Below, piece by piece: positions 1 through 10,066 of a stretch of DNA of 47,495 nt. Origin of the DNA: an uncultured Dorea sp. GTDB lineage: Bacteria; Bacillota; Clostridia; Lachnospirales; Lachnospiraceae. Below the pieces are notes generated by a model. That model searched no databases and had not been told where the DNA came from. It worked only from the letters and a program-made list of their open reading frames with translations. The position numbers and the translations under genes were made by a program. The DNA is taken from NCBI GenBank assembly GCA_949916155.1, contig CATLEM010000004.1, positions 1 through 47,495 of the forward strand, given 5' to 3'. Each line of letters starts with the position of its first letter. Within the stretch, counting starts at the first letter, position 1.

Positions 1-8
1 GAGGCACA

Positions 9-863
9 ATGAAAAAGAAAAGTTTTTACAGGAAAATGCTGCTTTGCGTCACAGCCGTACTTCTAACACTGCCGCTTGCGCCGCCGTGCAAAGTGTACGC
101 GAAAGAGGCTGCCGTGAAAAATGAGAAGACGGTAATCCGGATCGGGGAAAATAAAAAGACAGTAGAGACATTAAAAGGCTCCTTTGTAAAAAAGAAAGGT
201 CAAAGGTATTTTGAGAATCAGATAGGCAAGCTGGTCAAAAGCAGATTTTTTGCTAAAGGAGGAAATATTTATTACACTGACAAAAAAGGCGTCGTTGCTC
301 TTGGATGGAAGAGGATAAAAGGACATTATTATTTCTTCGACCGTAAGTCCGGTAAGATGGTCTATGATAAAAAGGTGGACAATATCAGGATAACAAAAGA
401 TGGGACTGCCAAAGAGAACAAGCAGAATGAAGGCAGAATAAAAGTTTATCTGGAAGCGCAGAAGGTTGTGCAGGCAGTATCGAAGCCTTCTGACAGCAAA
501 TCAAAAAAACTGTATAAATCTTACCTTTGGATGAAAAAGTTCCCGTACAGACAATACCGGTCTATGCAGGCGGCTAAGAAAAAATATCCAAATGACTGGG
601 ATGTGGTTTTTGCAAATGATATCTTTAAAAAACATAAAGGATGCTGCGCGTCAGAATCCTGCGCGTTTGCATATATCGCGAAAGTCTGCGGATATGAGAA
701 GGTGACGATTTGTTCCGATATGGGAGGGCTTATCCATGTGTGGGTAGACATAGACGGCAGATTGTACGATCCGTTATTTGCGGAATCCAGAGGTTTTAAG
801 AAAAATTATAATGCGAAATATACGGATTACCGAAAAAAACCTGCAAGTAAGAAGAGGCTTTGA
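9..863 (+). CDS. Secreted protein with cell-wall/choline-binding-like repeats and a C-terminal transglutaminase-like domain
   Basis: Signal peptide-like N-terminus; aromatic/Gly repeats (GGNIYYTDKKGVVALGWKRIKGHYYFFDRKSGKMV); Cys...HVWVDIDGRLYDPLF arrangement typical of transglutaminase-like folds. Confidence 0.75.
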   Translation: MKKKSFYRKMLLCVTAVLLTLPLAPPCKVYAKEAAVKNEKTVIRIGENKKTVETLKGSFVKKKGQRYFENQIGKLVKSRFFAKGGNIYYTDKKGVVALGWKRIKGHYYFFDRKSGKMVYDKKVDNIRITKDGTAKENKQNEGRIKVYLEAQKVVQAVSKPSDSKSKKLYKSYLWMKKFPYRQYRSMQAAKKKYPNDWDVVFANDIFKKHKGCCASESCAFAYIAKVCGYEKVTICSDMGGLIHVWVDIDGRLYDPLFAESRGFKKNYNAKYTDYRKKPASKKRL

Positions 864-894
864 TTTTTAGATATAGCGTAAGGGAGAAAGTTAA

Positions 895-1031
895 ATGACA
901 TCAAGTAAAGAATATCTAGAATATATTGTAGGGCAGCTTTCTTTTAGTACAATATGGAGGATAAAGAGTATCTGAAAGATTTGTTCAGCGCCATGTATGA
1001 CGAATTGAAAATGCCGAAGAAGAGAAAATAA
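895..1031 (+). pseudogene. Decayed TfoX/Sxy N-terminal-domain-like gene (internally deleted)
   Basis: MTSSKEYLEYIVGQLS at 895 and, in another frame from 954, MEDKEYLKDLFSAMYDELKMPKKRK* resemble the two ends of short TfoX_N-type proteins; the middle is missing. Confidence 0.55.
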
Positions 1032-1036
1032 CTTCC

Positions 1037-1068
1037 AAAAGCCCGCAGCCATCGGTGTGCGGGCTTTT
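1037..1068 (+). terminator. Intrinsic terminator-like hairpin
   Basis: AAAAGCCCGCA ... TGCGGGCTTTT perfect 11-bp arms. Confidence 0.75.
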
Positions 1069-1128
1069 GTTAATTAATAGAGGGGTGTGTAAAACAAATC
1101 AACCATTTGTTTCTTGAACTGTCCGAAA

Positions 1129-2280
1129 CTATCTCTGTACATAAGTCGGTGTAGTGAGTCCTTTCATATTAAATGCGGTACCGAAAAGATTCATGATTCG
1201 GCAGCCTTCGGTAACGGCATAGTATCTGCTGCGGCCTTGTGAAACCTGATATGCGTGGAACCAGTTTAATCCGATGAACAGAGTAAAGAGGAAAAATCCT
1301 ATGAAAGTTACCAGCAATGGACAATCAAGTGCGCTGGCCAGCAGAGTCATCAGTGCAGTATAGATCACTGCTGTTGTGATAACATGCAGCGCTTTTTGGA
1401 AAAAATTCTTAAAGATTTTAGACAGCATGTATAGTACTGTTACATATATGGCGACCAAAAGCCAGAAAATAGTCAGGTGCATTCCGCTTAAAGTTATATT
1501 TACCGGCTCTTGAAAGTTTATTATGCCGATGATCAGCATATAGACAGATGCGATGATCGGGCTTAAGTTCAGGGCAGATATATGAAAGACCACTAATAGT
1601 ATTTTTATATTTGCAGACCAGTACATGATTATATAGCAGGCAACAGTTATAATAAACGGTAAGAAAAATATTGTCTCATAAGAGGCTGCAAATGGAAAGC
1701 TATGATCCATTGAGACTGGTAATCCGGCTATCTTTTCCGGGATGGAAAACTTTCCTGCATAGGACAGCATAAAGTTGCCAAAGAAAAATGATACTGCCGC
1801 GCATAAAAGATAACCCCAGCTTAGCATCAGCGTCAAATTCTTGCTGAACTGATTTGGTGTCAGAGTTTCTTTTGTAATATCTTCTTTTAAAACTTTTGCA
1901 AGCTGTTCGCCCCATGATCTGTCCTCTTCTTCCAAAATGGTTTCTGACACAGCATCATAGGGAAGATGGCATTGCTTTAGGTTTTCACATACCCGTCTGA
2001 CCGCTTCAAGATTCTTCTCCTCATCCTGAATTGTTTTAAGACGGTGCGTCATAACGGTATCAAGTGTAATAGTTCCTTTTTGTAATTCCCGGATATCGCA
2101 GATCGGAACGCCGAGGACACGGAGTACCTTGACCCGTTCAAGCTGTTCCACATCTCTTTCGGAATATTCCCTATAGTTATTCTCATCATTTCTTTCGGGC
2201 GAAATGAGTCCCTCTTTTTCGTAAAAACGTATATTTGCTTTTGTGATCCCTACTTTGATTTCTACATCTTTAATCTTCAT
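1129..2280 (-). CDS. MerR-family transcriptional regulator with multi-pass membrane C-terminal domain
   Basis: N-terminal MerR HTH (VGITKANIRFYEKEGLISPERNDENNYREYSERDVEQLERVKVLRVLGVPI) followed by several long hydrophobic segments. Confidence 0.85.
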   Translation of the reverse strand: MKIKDVEIKVGITKANIRFYEKEGLISPERNDENNYREYSERDVEQLERVKVLRVLGVPICDIRELQKGTITLDTVMTHRLKTIQDEEKNLEAVRRVCENLKQCHLPYDAVSETILEEEDRSWGEQLAKVLKEDITKETLTPNQFSKNLTLMLSWGYLLCAAVSFFFGNFMLSYAGKFSIPEKIAGLPVSMDHSFPFAASYETIFFLPFIITVACYIIMYWSANIKILLVVFHISALNLSPIIASVYMLIIGIINFQEPVNITLSGMHLTIFWLLVAIYVTVLYMLSKIFKNFFQKALHVITTAVIYTALMTLLASALDCPLLVTFIGFFLFTLFIGLNWFHAYQVSQGRSRYYAVTEGCRIMNLFGTAFNMKGLTTPTYVQR

Positions 2281-2428
2281 AATGGTTGCCTCCTTTGCGT
2301 ATGTTTTGTTCCAAATGTATTGATTTAGGCAGATTATAATGGTTAAAGCTGCTTTAAGGTCAATAGTTTTTTGAAAATTTTCAATATTATGTTGTGAAAG
2401 AAGGCAAAAGTTCAGCGAATAATCTCGC

Positions 2429-2746
2429 TTACATCATATACCCTGCCGCCATCTCGCAGACAAATACGACTGCGCAGCACAGGGCAGCAATTCCCATCAT
2501 ATTCATTCCCTTCCAGGCTGCAGCGATTCCTGCAATTAATGCAAGGATTCCTGCGAGAGGAACCTGCGGAGCAGAGATGATTGCGGGGAAGGTCATGACG
2601 GCCAGCGTCACATAGGGCACATAGTAAAGAAATGACCGGATGAACTGATTTTTAATCTTCCCTCGGATCAGAGTCAGCGGCAGAACCCGGATCAGACAGG
2701 ACACGGCGGCTGCTACAAATATATATAGGTAGATACTGTGCGTCAT
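2429..2746 (-). CDS. azlD: AzlD-family branched-chain amino acid transport protein
   Basis: About 105 aa hydrophobic protein directly downstream of azlC; RVLPLTLIRGKI motif region. Confidence 0.8.
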   Translation of the reverse strand: MTHSIYLYIFVAAAVSCLIRVLPLTLIRGKIKNQFIRSFLYYVPYVTLAVMTFPAIISAPQVPLAGILALIAGIAAAWKGMNMMGIAALCCAVVFVCEMAAGYMM

Positions 2747-2748
2747 AT

Positions 2749-3531
2749 TTACATTACCTCCTTGGATGGATCGATTCCGGAATTACTGGTGTGCTCCCTG
2801 TCTTCGTCATCATCCCCGTCATCTTTCGTTGGAAAGAAAAATGCGGCGATTCCGGCGATGATTACGGTCAGCAGGCTGATCTTCATACTGTCGGACATAC
2901 GGTCGAAGAGGGAGATCTTCGATACGGCGAAGCTTACAAAGAAGCTCGCGATGACCACTCCGCCGACGGTGCGGTTTGCCCTGGACGCCGGGATGATGAT
3001 GGCGATAAACATGCCGTAGAGGGCGACGCTTAAGGCGCTCACCACCGATGCGGGCAGGATGTTGCCCGCCACAATCCCTATAGCAGTGCCGGCGGACCAG
3101 CTTGGCAGCGCGATGGCCATGGCGCCGTAGTTGTAATAAGGGTTCAGTGGGCCGCTTCGCCCGATGCTGATGCCGAAGATCTCGTCCGTGATGCCAAAGC
3201 CCACGAGCAATCGGTGGATGTGGGAAGTGCCCGGATCAAACTTTTGGCTCAGGGCACAGCTCATCAGCATGTAGCGGATATTTGTGACCAGGATGACAAA
3301 CGCCATCTCAAGGTAGGGCGCATTTGCCATGATAACGGTAAACTCAGCGTATTCTCCGGCTGAGGCATGGTTTAACAGGCTGGATAAGAACCCTTGGAGA
3401 GGGTCAAGTCCGGCCTTTTTTGCGACGATCCCCAGCGAGAAGGCCACGGAGAAGTAGCCGAGGGCAATAGGGATGCCGTCGCGTATTCCATTGATAAAAG
3501 CATTTCTATTTCGATTCATCTGTAACTCCAA
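2749..3531 (-). CDS. azlC: AzlC-family branched-chain amino acid permease
   Basis: GIRDGIPIALGYFSVAFSLGIVAKKAGLDPLQGFLSSLLNHASAGEYA, characteristic AzlC N-terminus. Confidence 0.88.
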   Translation of the reverse strand: MELQMNRNRNAFINGIRDGIPIALGYFSVAFSLGIVAKKAGLDPLQGFLSSLLNHASAGEYAEFTVIMANAPYLEMAFVILVTNIRYMLMSCALSQKFDPGTSHIHRLLVGFGITDEIFGISIGRSGPLNPYYNYGAMAIALPSWSAGTAIGIVAGNILPASVVSALSVALYGMFIAIIIPASRANRTVGGVVIASFFVSFAVSKISLFDRMSDSMKISLLTVIIAGIAAFFFPTKDDGDDDEDREHTSNSGIDPSKEVM

Positions 3532-3680
3532 CTATTTTTGTACCAGCGTTAAGGACCAATACTTAGTATACTACAGAGAGAGCGGGATTGGAAGACAGAA
3601 GTTGCGGGATATGGGGAAGCTTTTGGCAGAAAAGGGGAAGGAAAGGGGAAGAGGGTGCAAGAAAGGGTTTGCAGCGGAAA

Positions 3681-3709
3681 TTGACAAAGCACGCTGTGCA
3701 TTTTATAAT
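3681..3709 (+). promoter_or_regulatory. Sigma-A-type promoter for the lacI-type regulator, with GCACGC half-site in the spacer
   Basis: TTGACA (3681-3686), 17 bp, TATAAT (3704-3709); GCACGC at 3689-3694. Confidence 0.75.
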
Positions 3710-3758
3710 AAGAACATCGCAGAAAAAAGGACATACGGCACAGGCAGGGAGAGGCATT

Positions 3759-4781
3759 ATGGCAGTAACGATACAGCAGATAGCGGATACGGCAGGCGTA
3801 TCCAGAGGGACGGTAGACCGGGCGCTGAATGACCGGGGGCGGATCAATCCGGAAGTGGCAGAAGATATCAGGAGAATCGCGGCGGAACTTGGCTATGTGC
3901 CGAAAGCACGCAAAAAGGCAGCAGTGCAAAAAAAGTTCAGGATCGGGGTCGTCACGCAGCTTGCCCGGTCGTCATTTATGCTGGAGGTGAACCGGGGAAT
4001 TGCGCGGGCGGCGGAGGAACTTAAGGCGCGGGGGATAGAGCTTTTGGTCCAGGAGGGTGTCTCTGTGGATGAGGACGAGCAACTTGATGCCATAGACGCG
4101 CTGGTAAAAAAAGGGATACAGGGGCTTGCGATCATGCCGGTGGACCGCGAGAGCATACGGATAAAGCTGAACTGTCTCATCGAAGAAAAGAAGATCCCCG
4201 TGGTGACCTTTAACTCGGATATCGTCGGGACGAAGCGGAGCTGCTATGTGGGGATGGACAACCGGAAGAGCGGGCAGACGGCAGCAGGACTTCTGGGGAT
4301 GCTCACCGGGGGCGTCGGGAAGGTGCTGGTGATCACCGGATTTTTCAGCAGCCATGTCAATAATATGCGGGTGGACGGCTTTGTGGAGGAGCTTAAGAAT
4401 TCTTATCCGGGGCTTGAACTGGCGGGCGTGCAGGGCAGCTCTGACAATACGGATGAGGTGGAGCGGATCATTGTAAATACGATGCTGAATGTGCCGGGCA
4501 TTAACGGGATATTCGTGATATCCGGCGGACAGGCGGGCATCAAGAGGGCTTTTGAGAAGCTTAAGCTGGAAAGGCGTCCGTTTACGGTGATCTACGATCT
4601 GACGCCGAAAAACCGGGGAGTGCTTGAGGATGGTGTGGCGGATTTCCTCATTGACCAGGAGGGGTACGTGCAAGGGTATGAGCCGCCGCTGATTCTGGCG
4701 GATATCCTGCAGAAGGGAAAGGCTGTGGAGGAAGAGTACCGCTATACCGATATTAATATCAAGACAAAATATAATATATAA
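3759..4781 (+). CDS. LacI-family transcriptional regulator with sugar-binding (periplasmic-binding-like) domain, probable inositol-locus regulator
   Basis: MAVTIQQIADTAGVSRGTVDRALNDRGRINPEVAEDIRRIAAELGY HTH; periplasmic-binding-protein-like effector domain; ATG at 3759 preferred over the ORF-track start 3588. Confidence 0.9.
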   Translation: MAVTIQQIADTAGVSRGTVDRALNDRGRINPEVAEDIRRIAAELGYVPKARKKAAVQKKFRIGVVTQLARSSFMLEVNRGIARAAEELKARGIELLVQEGVSVDEDEQLDAIDALVKKGIQGLAIMPVDRESIRIKLNCLIEEKKIPVVTFNSDIVGTKRSCYVGMDNRKSGQTAAGLLGMLTGGVGKVLVITGFFSSHVNNMRVDGFVEELKNSYPGLELAGVQGSSDNTDEVERIIVNTMLNVPGINGIFVISGGQAGIKRAFEKLKLERRPFTVIYDLTPKNRGVLEDGVADFLIDQEGYVQGYEPPLILADILQKGKAVEEEYRYTDINIKTKYNI

Positions 4782-4823
4782 GCAGTCAAAACCTTTTGGC
4801 CTCAGCACATTAACCAGCTAACT

Positions 4824-4860
4824 AACGAGCCGTTCCGGCTATCATCCGGGACGGCTCGTT
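4824..4860 (+). terminator. Terminator hairpin after the lacI-type regulator
   Basis: AACGAGCCGTtCCGG ... CCGGgACGGCTCGTT followed by TT. Confidence 0.7.
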
Positions 4861-4964
4861 TTGCGTGCACATGCGTGCGAAAAGAGCGAAAATATACGAA
4901 ATGCACAAACAAATGTGTAAATTATTGTAGACAACAGGGAATTTGAAAATATCATAAATAATAC

Positions 4965-4993
4965 TTGAAGTTTGCGGGAAAGCGTGCTATTAT
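4965..4993 (+). promoter_or_regulatory. Promoter of the iolCDB operon
   Basis: TTGAAG (4965-4970), 17-bp spacer, TATTAT (4988-4993). Confidence 0.65.
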
Positions 4994-5047
4994 ACATTTA
5001 ACGAATAAAGACACGCAAAAGCACGCAAGGCACATATAGCACGCAAA
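4982..5047. promoter_or_regulatory. Cluster of operator-like half-sites (GCGTGC / ACACGCAA / GCACGCAA)
   Basis: GCGTGCTAT (4982-4990) and ATAGCACGC (5036-5044) form an inverted repeat; ACACGCAAAA and GCACGCAAGG lie between them. Confidence 0.55.
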
Positions 5048-5069
5048 AAAGAAGACGGAGGAGATTAAG

Positions 5070-6104
5070 ATGAAGTATGTAGAGTTCGATCAGTCAAGAA
5101 AGATGGACTTGGTCCTGCTGGGAAGAGTAGCGATTGATTTTAACCCGGCGTACAATGACCGGGTTAAGGAGGAGTTCAAGCCTCTGAAGAAGGTACATAT
5201 GTTTGAGAAATTTGTGGGAGGCTCCCCGGCGAATATCGCGGTTGGAGTTACCCGCCACGGCATGAAAGCTGGTTTCCTTGGAAAGGTATCGGCTGACCAG
5301 TTCGGTGATTATGTTGTTGATTATTTTAACGAGCAGGGGATCGACACTTCCCATATCACCAGATGTACGAATGGCGAGAAGCTGGGGCTTACGTTCACGG
5401 AGATGCTTTCGCCTAAGGAGAGCAGCATATTGATGTACCGCAACTGCATCGCGGACCTGCAGCTCCATGTGGATGATATCGACGAGGAGTATATCAGGGA
5501 TGCAAAGGCGATACTGATCTCGGGAACAGCCCTTTCTGAGAGCCCGTCACGGGAGGCGGCGATCAAGGCGGTCATGTTGGCGAAGAAAAATGATACGAAA
5601 GTAATCTTTGATATCGATTACCGCGAGTACAACTGGAAGAACAGCGACGAGATATCCATCTACTATTCTATTGTGGCAAAAGAGGCGGATATCATCATGG
5701 GATCGAGAGAAGAGTTTGACCTGACGGAGAAGCTGATCAAGCCGGGCATGACCGATGAGGAGAGCGCGGCGCTGTGGCAGGGGTACAATGCGAAGATCGT
5801 GGTGATCAAGCACGGCATGAAAGGCTCCACAGCATATACCTGCGACGGACAGAAGTTCAGCATCAAGCCGTTCCCGGTAGAGGCGAGAAAAGGCTTTGGC
5901 GGCGGAGACGGATATGGTTCCGGTTTCCTGTATGGCCTGTATCAGGGCTGGGAAGTGATCGACTGCCTGGAGTTCGGCTCTGCGGAGGCATCTATGATGG
6001 TAAGGAGCAACAACTGCTCGGATTCTCTGCCGGGACCGGAGGAAGTCCATGCATTTATCAAAGAAGAAAAAGAGAAGTTCGGCGAAATGATCGCAAGAGT
6101 ATAG
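5070..6104 (+). CDS. iolC: 5-dehydro-2-deoxygluconokinase (PfkB family)
   Basis: PfkB motifs (VGGSPANIAVGVTRHG; GGGDGYGSGFLYGL); position at head of iolDB. Confidence 0.92.
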   Translation: MKYVEFDQSRKMDLVLLGRVAIDFNPAYNDRVKEEFKPLKKVHMFEKFVGGSPANIAVGVTRHGMKAGFLGKVSADQFGDYVVDYFNEQGIDTSHITRCTNGEKLGLTFTEMLSPKESSILMYRNCIADLQLHVDDIDEEYIRDAKAILISGTALSESPSREAAIKAVMLAKKNDTKVIFDIDYREYNWKNSDEISIYYSIVAKEADIIMGSREEFDLTEKLIKPGMTDEESAALWQGYNAKIVVIKHGMKGSTAYTCDGQKFSIKPFPVEARKGFGGGDGYGSGFLYGLYQGWEVIDCLEFGSAEASMMVRSNNCSDSLPGPEEVHAFIKEEKEKFGEMIARV

Positions 6105-6132
6105 AGAAAGCATTGATCAGGAGGAAAAGAAG

Positions 6133-8064
6133 ATGGTTAAGACAAAGAGAATGACGGTAGCGCAGGCGATCGTAAAATTTTTAGATAATCAGTATGTATC
6201 CATGGACGGGGAAGAGACGAAGTTTGTTGAAGGGTTCTTCACGATATTCGGGCATGGGATCGCTGTCGGACTGGGAGAGGCGCTTGACACGAACCCGGGA
6301 GGATTAAAGGTTCTCCAGGGAAGGAATGAGCAGGGCATGTGCCATGCGGCGACTGCATTTGCAAAGCAGAATAACCGCAGAAAGATCATTGCCTGCGCAT
6401 CCTCTGTAGGTCCTGGTGCTGCAAATATGGTGACAGCCTGCGCGACAGCGACGGTAAATAATCTCCCGCTGCTTGTCTTCCCGGCAGATACTTTCGCGTC
6501 GCGCCAGCCGGATCCGGTGCTTCAGCAGCTTGAGCAGAGCAGCAGCCTGGCGGTAACGACGAACGACGCGTTTAAGCCGGTGTGCAAATATTGGGACCGG
6601 ATCACCAGACCGGAGATGGTCATGACAGCGCTGATCAACGCGATGCGCGTTCTGACAGACCCGGCGGAGACAGGCGCGTGCTGCATCGGGCTTTGCCAGG
6701 ATGTGGAGGGCGAATCTTATGATTTCCCGGAATATTTCTTCGAGAAACGGGTACACCGGATCACCAGGCCGGCTGCTGTGGAAGAAGAACTGGAAGATAT
6801 CGCAGAGATCATCGCGGGAGCGAAAAAGCCGCTGGTGATCGTAGGCGGAGGCGTGCGCTTCTCAGAAGCAGGCGAGACGGTGGAGAAATTCTGTGAGGAA
6901 TTCAAGATCCCGTTCGGGGAGACCCAGGGAGGAAAGAGCGCATGTATTTCCAGCCATCCTTACTGCCTTGGCGGTATCGGCGTGACCGGTACATATGCGT
7001 CCAATATCATCGCGAAGGATGCGGATGCGGTGATCGCGGTAGGATCCAGGCTGTCAGACTTTACGACCAGCTCCAAGCGTCTGTTTGCCAATGAGAAGGT
7101 AAAATTTGTTACGATCAACAATTCCAGATATCACGCGTACAAGATGGATGCAGTGAAGGCAGTGGGAGACGCGAAAGCGACGGTAGAGGCTCTTGCAGGA
7201 AAGCTCCGTGCAAGAGGTTATGTATCTGCCTACGCAGGCGAGATTGAGGAAGCGAAAAAAGTATGGGATAAAGAGATGGCGCGCCTTGCGGGCATCGCAT
7301 ACACCGGAAATGATTTTGAACCGATCATCAAGGCGAGAGACCCGAGGACGATTCCGGAGTTTGTGAAGCTCACGGATGGAAAGATCACGCAGACGGCAGC
7401 GCTTGCGGCTATCCGCAGAGTGATCGATGCGGATGCCACGATCATTACGGCGGGCGGTTCTCTTCCGAGCTGTATGCAGAGAATGTGGACGACAGATAAG
7501 CGGGGCGGCTACCACGCAGAGTATGGCTACTCCTGCATGGGCTATGAAGTGGCGGCGACTCTCGGCGTGAAGTTCGCGGAGCCGGAAAATGAGGTATACT
7601 GCGTAGTTGGGGATTCCAGCTTCCAGATGCTTCACAGCGAGATTATGACGATCATGCAGGAGAAAAAGAAAGTCAACATCCTGGTATTTGACAACTGCGG
7701 ATTCGGCTGTATCAATAACCTGGAGATGAACCATGGTATCGGCAGCCTTGCCACAGAATTCCGCTATACCGACGGCAAGAAGCCATGCGGCGACCTGATC
7801 CCGGTTGATTATGCCAAGGTTGCAGAAGGTTACGGGCTTAAATCCTACACCTGCAAAACGATCGCGGAATTAGAGGCAGCGCTTGAGGATGCGAAAAAGC
7901 AGGAGATCGCGTGTCTGTTCGATTTAAAGGTTATCCCGAAGACGATGACAGACGGATATGAGTCATGGTGGAACGTAGGGCTTGCCGATGTTTCAGAGAA
8001 AGAATCTGTCAGAGAGGCATGGAAGGGCGTTAAGGCCGGAAGAGAAGAAGCAAGAGATTACTAA
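6133..8064 (+). CDS. iolD: 3D-(3,5/4)-trihydroxycyclohexane-1,2-dione hydrolase (ThDP-dependent)
   Basis: ThDP-enzyme fold (GDSSFQMLHSEIMTIMQEKKKVNILVFDNCGFGCINNLE), 643 aa, iol context. Confidence 0.93.
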   Translation: MVKTKRMTVAQAIVKFLDNQYVSMDGEETKFVEGFFTIFGHGIAVGLGEALDTNPGGLKVLQGRNEQGMCHAATAFAKQNNRRKIIACASSVGPGAANMVTACATATVNNLPLLVFPADTFASRQPDPVLQQLEQSSSLAVTTNDAFKPVCKYWDRITRPEMVMTALINAMRVLTDPAETGACCIGLCQDVEGESYDFPEYFFEKRVHRITRPAAVEEELEDIAEIIAGAKKPLVIVGGGVRFSEAGETVEKFCEEFKIPFGETQGGKSACISSHPYCLGGIGVTGTYASNIIAKDADAVIAVGSRLSDFTTSSKRLFANEKVKFVTINNSRYHAYKMDAVKAVGDAKATVEALAGKLRARGYVSAYAGEIEEAKKVWDKEMARLAGIAYTGNDFEPIIKARDPRTIPEFVKLTDGKITQTAALAAIRRVIDADATIITAGGSLPSCMQRMWTTDKRGGYHAEYGYSCMGYEVAATLGVKFAEPENEVYCVVGDSSFQMLHSEIMTIMQEKKKVNILVFDNCGFGCINNLEMNHGIGSLATEFRYTDGKKPCGDLIPVDYAKVAEGYGLKSYTCKTIAELEAALEDAKKQEIACLFDLKVIPKTMTDGYESWWNVGLADVSEKESVREAWKGVKAGREEARDY

Positions 8065-8083
8065 AAAATCTTAAGGAGGCAAA

Positions 8084-8872
8084 GTGATGGGCAAAGTATT
8101 TGGTTATCCTGAATTTGACGATAAAGGAGAGATGATCCTTACCACTTATGATAATGAATACCAGGCGATGATGATGGATATACGTGTATATCAGATGAAA
8201 GCCGGACAGACCAGGAAATTCTGCCGGGAGGGGGAAGAGACGGCAGTCCTTCTCCTGTCCGGAAAAGTAACCTATATGTGGGAAGGGCGGACAGAGACGG
8301 TAGGAAGAAAGGATGTCTTCACCGAAGGCCCCTGGTGCGTACATGTAAGCACAGGCGTGGAGGTAGAGGTGAGCGCGGAGAGCGATTCGGAGATCTTAGT
8401 GCAGTGTACGCACAATGACAGGAATTTTGCCAGCCGTCTCTACAGGCCGGAGGATGCGCCGTGGGGATATTCCTGTGTAGGGAAATTCGGCAACGTGGCA
8501 AAGCGCCGTGTCAATACGATCTTTGACCACGAGATCTCGCCGGAATCCAATATGGTCCTGGGAGAAGTATTAAACGATAAAGGGAACTGGTCCGGGTATC
8601 TTCCCCACAGGCATCCGCAGCCGGAGACGTACCTGTTCAAATTCGACCGCCCGGAAGGTTTCGGCGCAAGTTTTGTGGGAGATCAGGTATTCAAGAGCGT
8701 CAATAACAGTTTTTCGGCGATTCCCGGAGGGGAGCTTCATCCCCAGGCAGTTGCGCCGGGCTTTCAGATGTATACCTGCTGGATGATCCGGCATCTCGCC
8801 GGCAATCCATGGCTGCAGACAGACCGCTGTGAGGACGAGAGATATGCATGGCTTCATGACGCGAAGTTTTAA
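8084..8872 (+). CDS. iolB: 5-deoxy-glucuronate isomerase
   Basis: HPQPETYLFKFDRPEGFG and HPQAVAPGFQMYTCWMIRHL cupin motifs. Confidence 0.92.
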   Translation: MMGKVFGYPEFDDKGEMILTTYDNEYQAMMMDIRVYQMKAGQTRKFCREGEETAVLLLSGKVTYMWEGRTETVGRKDVFTEGPWCVHVSTGVEVEVSAESDSEILVQCTHNDRNFASRLYRPEDAPWGYSCVGKFGNVAKRRVNTIFDHEISPESNMVLGEVLNDKGNWSGYLPHRHPQPETYLFKFDRPEGFGASFVGDQVFKSVNNSFSAIPGGELHPQAVAPGFQMYTCWMIRHLAGNPWLQTDRCEDERYAWLHDAKF

Positions 8873-8909
8873 CATACAGGAAATTTGAGTAAAAAAGGAG
8901 AGAAAGATT

Positions 8910-10061
8910 ATGGCAAGAGAATTTATCGTACCAGGGCAGATCATTACAGGGGCTGGCGCTCTTGATATGGCGGAGAGCACCCTGGGACAGTTTGGGAAGA
9001 AAGCGATGATCGTTACAGATAAGGTAATGATCGAGCTTGGGAACTGCGCGAAGGTTGAGGCGGCGCTTAAGAATCAGGGCATTGCGTACACGATCTATTC
9101 AGAGATCGTAGGTGAGCCTACGGATACGATGATTGAGAACGGCCTCAAACAGTACAAAGAAGAGGAATGTGATTTCCTCGTGGCTCTCGGCGGAGGAAGC
9201 CCGATCGATTCCATGAAAGCAATCGGATCTCTGGTGGAGAACGGCGGAAATATCTCTGATTACATGGGGAAGATCATCGACGTTAAGATGCCTCCGATGG
9301 TGGCGATACCGACCACTGCCGGGACAGGTTCAGAGGCGACACAGTTTACCATCATCACCGACACAAAGAAGGATATCAAGATGCTTCTTAAAGGAAAGGT
9401 GCTGATGCCGGCGCTTGCGATCAGCGATCCCCAGTTTACGATGACCGCGCCGCCGAAGATCACGGCAGCAACCGGACTTGACGCGCTCTGCCATGCGGTT
9501 GAGGCTTATACCTCCAACAAGGCCCAGACATTATCCGATACTTTTGCGCTGTCAGCGGTAAAACGTATCTTCAAATACCTCCCGACAGCGTTCCATGACG
9601 GGAAGAATGAAGAGGCAAGGATCGAGATGGCAGTAGCCGCGCTGGAAGCGGGCATTGCTTTCAACAATGCCTCGGTAACGCTGATCCATGGGATGAGCCG
9701 CCCGATCGGCGCGCTGTTCCACGTTGCCCACGGCCTGTCCAATGCGATGCTGATGAAAGAATGCTTAGGCTTTGCGCTCAGCGGGGCATATGACCGGTTC
9801 GCGGAGCTTGGAAGAAGCATCGGCGCAGCGGGCGCTGAGGATTCAGACCAGGAGGCGAGCGAGAAATTCCTGGCGGCAGTGACCGCCCTTACAGAGGAGC
9901 TTGAGACACCGACTCTTGCGGAGTTCGGGATTGACAAAGACGCGTTCTTTAACGTGATCGGGAAAATGGCGTATGACGCTATGGATAGTGGAAGCCCGCA
10001 GAATACCCGCAGGGCGATCACGCAGGCTGACATTGAGCAGATGTATAAGAATTTGTGGTAG
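8910..10061 (+). CDS. Iron-containing alcohol dehydrogenase
   Basis: GGGSPIDSMKAI, PTTAGTGSEATQFTIITD, and GMSRPIGALFHVAHGLSNAMLM metal-binding region. Confidence 0.9.
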   Translation: MAREFIVPGQIITGAGALDMAESTLGQFGKKAMIVTDKVMIELGNCAKVEAALKNQGIAYTIYSEIVGEPTDTMIENGLKQYKEEECDFLVALGGGSPIDSMKAIGSLVENGGNISDYMGKIIDVKMPPMVAIPTTAGTGSEATQFTIITDTKKDIKMLLKGKVLMPALAISDPQFTMTAPPKITAATGLDALCHAVEAYTSNKAQTLSDTFALSAVKRIFKYLPTAFHDGKNEEARIEMAVAALEAGIAFNNASVTLIHGMSRPIGALFHVAHGLSNAMLMKECLGFALSGAYDRFAELGRSIGAAGAEDSDQEASEKFLAAVTALTEELETPTLAEFGIDKDAFFNVIGKMAYDAMDSGSPQNTRRAITQADIEQMYKNLW

Positions 10062-10066
10062 TGGTC

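Noticed and set aside
3588-3758. N-terminal extension of the lacI-type regulator given by the ORF track
   Set aside because: It spans the promoter at 3681-3709; ATG 3759 gives a canonical LacI N-terminus.
3972-4808. Long antisense ORFs (e.g. 3972-4808 -, 7054-7734 -, 34006-34602 -, 36227-36823 -)
   Set aside because: They lie opposite well-supported genes and have composition expected of antisense frames (Arg/His/Leu rich), with no recognisable domain.
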